Origin: DMER64 sp964600385
Lineage (GTDB): Bacteria > Bacteroidota > Bacteroidia > Bacteroidales > UBA932
NCBI GenBank assembly: GCA_964600385.1
Contig: CAZRJC010000003.1
Location: 113,481-177,480, forward strand
Reading direction: 5' to 3'
Length of the DNA: 64,000 nucleotides
Each line of letters starts with the position of its first letter. Position 1 is the first letter of the stretch. The translations under genes were made by a program, and so were the position numbers. This document shows, piece after piece, positions 60,183 through 64,000 of this stretch. The notes beneath the pieces are model-generated. The model was not told where the DNA came from. It saw nothing but the letters and a program-made list of their open reading frames with translations, and did not search any database.

Positions 60183-61859
60183 TTAAGCGTCCTTTACACA
60201 ACGGACAGAATAGCCATATTCTTTGTAGGAGGTGGTCCTACCCACGTAACCAGCACTGTAAAAAAGGAACCTGTACCAGGAATCAAAATAATTATCTGAA
60301 GCAGTCCACCAGTAACCGAGGTACCTAATGAAGTTGAAGGTGTCATCGCTGTTACGTGAGCCTCCCGGAAGAGCTGTAAAACCGGTTGAATTCGTCACTC
60401 CTTCGTAGGAAGAATGCCAATGAGACGTTCCGGTTTCTTTCAATTGATCGCCTTCATTTGTACCGCGATTCCCAGTTATATCCAATTGATCTTCTGGCAT
60501 TTCCAAATACGTCTCTAATTGCTTCCACTCCTTATCACTGGGCAGGTGCCAACCGTTAGGGCAGATGCCCTGTACACCAATGGGATCATCCTCGCCGCAT
60601 AATTCTCCTGCTACGGCTGCATACCAGTTGTACAGTACACCATAGGTTTGGTAGTTGAGATTGCCTTTGGCTGTGTTGACATCTGTACCATCGTAGCCGT
60701 AAACATAATAGAAGGCTCCTGTTTCATAGCCGGGATCTTCAGAGCCTGTTGCCTTTCCATTCACGCTGGGCAGGTACGCCAGATTTTCTTTCATCCAGGT
60801 CTGTTTGCTACCATCGGGGCCAATTGCTACCGTGTTGTAGAGGTTCCCGTCGCGGGTGTCTGCCAGCTTGCCGTCGGCAACTGTCATGGATCCGCTGTTG
60901 GCAAATACCAATATTGTGCCATTAAGGATGGCATACAGGTGATACGCCTTGCCGGTGGTAGCCTTTCTGCCCGTTTTGGCTGTTAAGGTAGTTTTGTCAG
61001 AGCCATCCACTGTTACCTTAATGTTAAGTGCCGGCCAGTCAGCCCCCTCTCCCTCTCCTTTCACTACCGGGAACCATGCCCACAATGCCAGTATGCCTCC
61101 GGAAACTATATTGGACGAAGAAATGGGTGAAAATGAAAGCGAGGTACCCTGAGATCCGGAAAAAGTACCATTAACAAGATCGTATATTGCCGACCCTCCA
61201 TTGGGATAAGCTGGAATGTTTGTTGTTGCGGTAAGCCTAGCCGAAGTAATATTGTTCCAGGTGACTGACCCTGTGTTTTTGAGCAGAATCCGGAAAAGTG
61301 ACCCCATATGCTCAAAATCCACTACCAGGTTTGGTGAGGCTTTGCTAATGCCGGTTTTGGCAAATTTGAGCATTATCGCTTTATTCTTATGAAGCACTTC
61401 CAGGCTGCTGGAGGTCGAATTGGCTGCCGTGGTCAATTTGGCCTTCGTTGGATCGGCAGCATCCAAACCTTCTCCCCCATAGACCCCGTACAGATCAAAA
61501 GTAGTATAATCACCCCCAGGCAGGGTAAGAGAGAAAGTGGCTTTTTTGTTGTTCCCCGGATCTGGCGTAACGGCTACCGTTTGTTTTAGTTTTAGTTTGG
61601 CTTCTCCATATACTATGCAAAGATCCAACTGGTCCCCCTCTTCCCAGTTAAGGTCAACATCCAGATTATTCTGTTCTAAAGCCACTCGGGTATCGGGCAT
61701 ATCCGCGTCATTGCCCGAGGAGTTTGCGCTTCCTCCTGGCAGGTCGGCTGTAATGGTGATAGTGGTACCTTCGGTCGGCGGATCTGTAATACAATCATGG
61801 ATGCAGCCGGTCAATAAAACTGGAAAAATCAAAGCAATGAATAATACTATCTTTTTCAT
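60183..61859 (-). CDS. FISUMP-domain lipoprotein (paralogue 2)
   Basis: A 558-residue lipoprotein sharing the whole architecture of 58027-59682: the same signal peptide FIALIFPVLLTGCIHD, a fimbrillin-like N-part (about 30-330), and a FISUMP domain with GPDGSKQTWMKENLAY, YGVLYNWYAA, CPNGWHLPSDKEW, LPGGSR, WWTASDNY and SVRCVKDA. Sequence identity is high at both ends and low in the middle, as in ligand-variable surface proteins. It is preceded, 20 nt upstream, by micro-ORF 2. Unlike paralogue 1 it has a clear terminator downstream. Confidence 0.88.
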   Translation of the reverse strand: MKKIVLFIALIFPVLLTGCIHDCITDPPTEGTTITITADLPGGSANSSGNDADMPDTRVALEQNNLDVDLNWEEGDQLDLCIVYGEAKLKLKQTVAVTPDPGNNKKATFSLTLPGGDYTTFDLYGVYGGEGLDAADPTKAKLTTAANSTSSSLEVLHKNKAIMLKFAKTGISKASPNLVVDFEHMGSLFRILLKNTGSVTWNNITSARLTATTNIPAYPNGGSAIYDLVNGTFSGSQGTSLSFSPISSSNIVSGGILALWAWFPVVKGEGEGADWPALNIKVTVDGSDKTTLTAKTGRKATTGKAYHLYAILNGTILVFANSGSMTVADGKLADTRDGNLYNTVAIGPDGSKQTWMKENLAYLPSVNGKATGSEDPGYETGAFYYVYGYDGTDVNTAKGNLNYQTYGVLYNWYAAVAGELCGEDDPIGVQGICPNGWHLPSDKEWKQLETYLEMPEDQLDITGNRGTNEGDQLKETGTSHWHSSYEGVTNSTGFTALPGGSRNSDDTFNFIRYLGYWWTASDNYFDSWYRFLFYSAGYVGRTTSYKEYGYSVRCVKDA

Positions 61860-61879
61860 GACTTCTTGTTTTTAATTGT

Positions 61880-61930
61880 TTACCAATCTTCCCCACCTAT
61901 ATCATAACTACGAACTTGATTCTTGTTCAT
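61880..61930 (-). CDS. Micro-ORF 2, 16-residue peptide MNKNQVRSYDIGGEDW
   Basis: A 17-codon frame ending 20 nt before FISUMP paralogue 2. Its GGEDW end parallels GGSEW of micro-ORF 1, and the sequences between stop and next ATG are alike in both cases. A TTCCTTTG box (61947-61954, minus) would start transcription about 10 nt upstream. It looks like a shortened counterpart of micro-ORF 1. Translation is not proven. Confidence 0.5.
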   Translation of the reverse strand: MNKNQVRSYDIGGEDW

Positions 61931-61946
61931 TAATTTCGATTCGGAG

Positions 61947-61954
61947 CAAAGGAA
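61947..61954 (-). promoter_or_regulatory. Possible -7 element of micro-ORF 2/FISUMP paralogue 2
   Basis: TTCCTTTG on the minus strand, one mismatch to TAnnTTTG, 17 nt before the micro-ORF ATG. Confidence 0.4.
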
Positions 61955-62108
61955 GTAAGGAAACATTAGGGGTCAAGCGAGTTAGAAGAACTCAGCAGAA
62001 AAAGAGTAATGGACCTTACAATTGATATAAATATAAGTCAATTTTCCTTTGCTTTTGTTTTTTTGTCCCTATTGCCTTTGATTTCGGGCACTTTGAGTTT
62101 GATTCCAG

Positions 62109-62802
62109 TTACTTTTTAAAAGGGTCGCCTTTTTTACTTTGGCTTACCACCCAGCGGAATGCATTGACGAACAAAAGCTTCTGGGTTGCATCGGTGAATT
62201 CTGTATCTCCATGGCCCATGTTCAGGTAAATCATGCGATAGGCCTTGTTGGTCCATACAACGGGAAAATCTCCAAATTTCACTACGTCTTTGATGCCAAA
62301 GGGGTAATTATCGGGGCTGATTGACAACAGCACTTCTACGTTTGGGTTTTGGCGGGGGCTGGGAGTCCATTGGTACCATTCGCTTTCTGGCACTATGAAA
62401 ATGGCGGGAAGGTTTTTGGTAACCGGATGGTCGGGGTTGTGAATGACAAGTTTTATTGGCTGCCGAGTAGAAACCTACCCATCCACCTCCGTTTTCCATA
62501 TATTGCTCAAAGGTAGTGCGTTCAGAAGGCTCGTTGGGGTAACCGTTAAGCATCACAATAACGTCAAACTGTCGCAGATTATCTGCATAAAGAGAAAAAT
62601 CCGTGGTTGTTTCCAGCGAGAAACCATCTCCGTAGTTTAGCTGCTGAAAGAATTCAACACCCTGTCGGGCAAACTGCACGTGGGCTTCCTCGGCGTTTGT
62701 GGAATAGTAAACCAGGGCTTTAAAGCGTTTGCCGATGGCATAATTGGCGGCGTAAACGTCTTTGTTGGTATCCCTGGCCCATAGAATGGCATTCAGGAAC
62801 AT
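62109..62802 (-). pseudogene. ThuA-domain protein, frameshifted and internally deleted
   Basis: Two overlapping frames make one ThuA-like protein, a family of trehalose-utilisation-type glutamine-amidotransferase folds often found in sugar-degradation loci. The upstream frame carries FKALVYYSTNAEEAHVQFARQG and ENGGGWVGFYSAA (to about 62450). The downstream frame continues with SEWYQWTPSPRQNPNVEVL, VVWTNKAYRMIYLNMGHGD and NAFRWVV. At the junction, near 62450, the frame changes and roughly 30 residues of the family are missing. The 5' end abuts the hsdM scrap at 62809, so the true start may be lost as well. Confidence 0.8.
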
Positions 62803-62808
62803 TGAAGG

Positions 62809-62903
62809 CTCGGCAACTCGGTTATCGACAGAAACAAGCTGCTGGTTAAGATCCTCGATGCCTTTGGCGATACCTATGAGTTCCTGATGACCATGTACGC
62901 CAG
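62809..62903 (+). pseudogene. hsdM: Second hsdM fragment
   Basis: About 32 codons of HsdM in frame without a start: LGNSVIDRNKLLVKILDAFG followed by DTYEFLMTMYA. The piece covers the same region as the middle block of the first relic plus about 15 residues upstream. It ends abruptly and merges into the KilA-N relic. Confidence 0.8.
62855..62903. repeat. 49-bp near-duplicate of an hsdM segment (copy 2)
   Basis: Same orientation as 53683-53731, 47 of 49 bases identical. The two copies bound about 9.1 kb. Confidence 0.9.
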
Positions 62904-62928
62904 AGTTAATTGCAAATCATTAATTATT

Positions 62929-63089
62929 ATGGCAAAGATTAATGTCCAATAAACCTCACTTACCGATTTGGCTAATGCTAAAGAAAATGAGAGCCGTGCA
63001 GCAGATATTATCAAGAACTGGTTGAGAAACAGATATTCCTTGAATTTTTAGGAACTTGGGAAATAATTCATAATCCCGATTTTAAAGAG
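62929..63089 (+). pseudogene. KilA-N domain protein remnant
   Basis: It begins MAKINVQ and then a stop codon. It resumes in the same frame as TSLTDLANAKENESRAADII with KNWLRNRYS. A one-base shift then gives LEFLGTWEIIHNPDFK. These are the N-terminal and central motifs of Bacteroidota KilA-N proteins, DNA-binding proteins of phage origin common in restriction loci. About 14 codons after residue 7 and the whole C-terminal half are missing. Confidence 0.75.
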
Positions 63090-63143
63090 GGTGACTAAAA
63101 AGTCAAGTTGACAAAAAGTCACCTTCTTTTTTGCCGAAAAGGA

Positions 63144-63175
63144 CAAAAGGAGTGCCCATAAATGCAGGCACTCCT
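63144..63175 (-). terminator. Intrinsic terminator of the susD-like gene
   Basis: AGGAGTGCC (63148-63156) pairs perfectly with GGCACTCCT (63167-63175). On the minus strand the stem is followed by TTTT, 18 nt beyond the susD stop. Confidence 0.7.
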
Positions 63176-63192
63176 TGAGATAAAAACTTATC

Positions 63193-64000
63193 TTACTTTT
63201 TGATGACGTCGTAGTAAGGGAGTTCTCCGCTGGAGAAGAGCCAATTTCCTCCATCCTCATATCCAGAGTGTTGCGTGAGCATGCCCTCCTGAAGACTGAT
63301 CTGCCTCAAAGGAATCATCCAGAAACCGTGTGTCTGCGCATATCTCTGTGAGAATGTTCTGCCCGGCATCTCCCTGTATCCGTCAGGAACGACATTTCCC
63401 TTGAATTCAACATATCCGCCGTCCTGGTTCTTCTGGATAATCTCACCGGCCGTTTCAGGATACCAGCGTCGAAGGTCATCAAAACGCACCCCCTCGAACG
63501 CTAGCTCATAACGGCGCTCTTTCTGGAGTTTTTCGAATGTGTATGAACCGTAAGGCTCCAGTCCGGCACGTGCGCGCAGTCGATTCATACCAGTGACGGT
63601 TCCCTTCAGTTCATCCAGCATAAGAAGTACGTCTGCATAGCGGATATAGATGGCATCGTTCATAAGTCCGCTGTTGTTGTCACTGACTGAGCTGTAAATA
63701 GCATGGAAAAAGTTATTATACAAGCTTGACTTTGTATCGTCGGTATAGCAAGCCGTTGCAATGTATTTTTTTGGATAGAAGAGAGTTCTCTCAACTTCCT
63801 TGTTGTTGTCTCCCTTGAAGTTTGGCAGCTCTACATAACCGTCTGCGTACCAATCATAAACCTCATTGGCATTACGGGTAGCCATAAGCGAGCCATAGAG
63901 GCGCTTGTCCGTCGGGCCATAATCAGGATCCTCATACCATGCCTCGACCATAAGGGGGTTGACCGACGCATTGCCGTTGGATTTGGCAGAATATGGATAG
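63193..64000 (-). CDS. RagB/SusD-family outer-membrane lipoprotein (C-terminal part)
   Basis: The frame is open to the right edge, so only the last 269 codons are seen. SusD-like proteins cap SusC channels and bind glycans or peptides on the cell surface. C-terminal family features are DAIYIRYADVLLMLDEL, MNRLRARAGLEPY, LQKERRYELAFEGVRFDDLRRW and the final IPLRQISLQEGMLTQ with GY. The SusC partner would lie beyond the window upstream. Closeness to GH59 and ThuA hints at a polysaccharide-utilisation locus, but that group is broken by relics. Confidence 0.9.
   Translation of the reverse strand, partial: YPYSAKSNGNASVNPLMVEAWYEDPDYGPTDKRLYGSLMATRNANEVYDWYADGYVELPNFKGDNNKEVERTLFYPKKYIATACYTDDTKSSLYNNFFHAIYSSVSDNNSGLMNDAIYIRYADVLLMLDELKGTVTGMNRLRARAGLEPYGSYTFEKLQKERRYELAFEGVRFDDLRRWYPETAGEIIQKNQDGGYVEFKGNVVPDGYREMPGRTFSQRYAQTHGFWMIPLRQISLQEGMLTQHSGYEDGGNWLFSSGELPYYDVIKK

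Noticed and set aside
60060..60299. 79-codon plus-strand frame overlapping the end of FISUMP paralogue 2
   Set aside because: It is antisense to the conserved FISUMP C-terminus, with no promoter and no recognisable motif.
1..64000. CRISPR array
   Set aside because: No series of equally spaced repeats with unique spacers was seen; the only tandem repeats are the 15-bp and 18-bp ones described.
1..64000. Complete tRNA or rRNA genes
   Set aside because: Only a 5' tRNA-like fragment at 52799 was found; no full cloverleaf or rRNA segment was recognised.

Overview
The window is chromosomal DNA of a Bacteroidota, most likely order Bacteroidales. The evidence is repeated promoter -7 elements of the form TAnnTTTG, a SusD-type lipoprotein, paired FISUMP-domain lipoproteins, a POT peptide transporter, an ADP-forming acyl-CoA synthetase next to a 2-oxoacid:ferredoxin oxidoreductase, and a free-living gene set pointing to anaerobic amino-acid and peptide fermentation. 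Gene starts follow these promoters closely, usually 5-20 nt downstream.

Layout. 1-3404 (minus): mtaB (cut by the window edge), folB, an RsmI-like methylase, mltG and a LysM glucosaminidase. 3457-5162 (plus): cdd, the SRP RNA and mnmA. 5128-6735 (minus): an S41 protease. 6799-9120 (plus): a porin and a YeiH-family transporter broken by an amber codon, behind an unusual operator array. 9110-11828 (minus): rnz and rpsA. 11965-15047 (plus): POT peptide transporter and Xaa-Pro aminopeptidase, facing 15056-19272 (minus): glycyl-radical activase, trans-4-hydroxyproline dehydratase HypD and CorA. 19476-23283 (minus): amino-sugar kinase, murQ, recR and a sodium:solute symporter. 23365-28287 (plus): ADP-forming acyl-CoA synthetase, a small membrane protein and a four-subunit VOR-type oxidoreductase. 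28317-32260 (plus): coiled-coil protein, zapA, 6S-like RNA, rny and glutamine synthetase. 32280-37335 (plus): ilv leader peptide and attenuator, then ilvD-ilvB-ilvN-ilvC. 37342-43344 (minus): M14 and M20 peptidases, clpX, clpP, tig. 43481-45794 (plus): tpiA, prmA, mtgA. 45773-52727 (minus): MscS channel, lipoprotein, ferritin-like protein, DNA glycosylase, P-type ATPase, MarR regulator and aldo/keto reductase.

From about 52.8 kb the window becomes accessory and scarred. It holds a tRNA 5' fragment abutting an IS630 transposase remnant, a collapsed hsdM with rhuM and a Bro-N/Fic fusion still translationally coupled to it, a GH59 galactocerebrosidase-like enzyme, two paralogous FISUMP lipoproteins each preceded by a micro-ORF ending in GG-x-x-W, a frameshifted ThuA gene, a second hsdM scrap with a broken KilA-N gene, and the 3' end of a susD gene leaving the window.

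How it works together. The core is consistent with growth on peptides: oligopeptide uptake (POT), Xaa-Pro, M14 and M20 peptidases, hydroxyproline dehydration (HypD), oxidative decarboxylation of branched-chain 2-oxoacids (VOR) and ATP recovery from acyl-CoA. The most notable regulatory structure is a complete-looking ribosome-mediated attenuator of the ilv operon. Its leader peptide is dense in Val, Ile and Leu, and a 7-nt antiterminator segment lies exactly where a terminating ribosome would cover it. The least understood module is the duplicated micro-ORF plus FISUMP lipoprotein pair.
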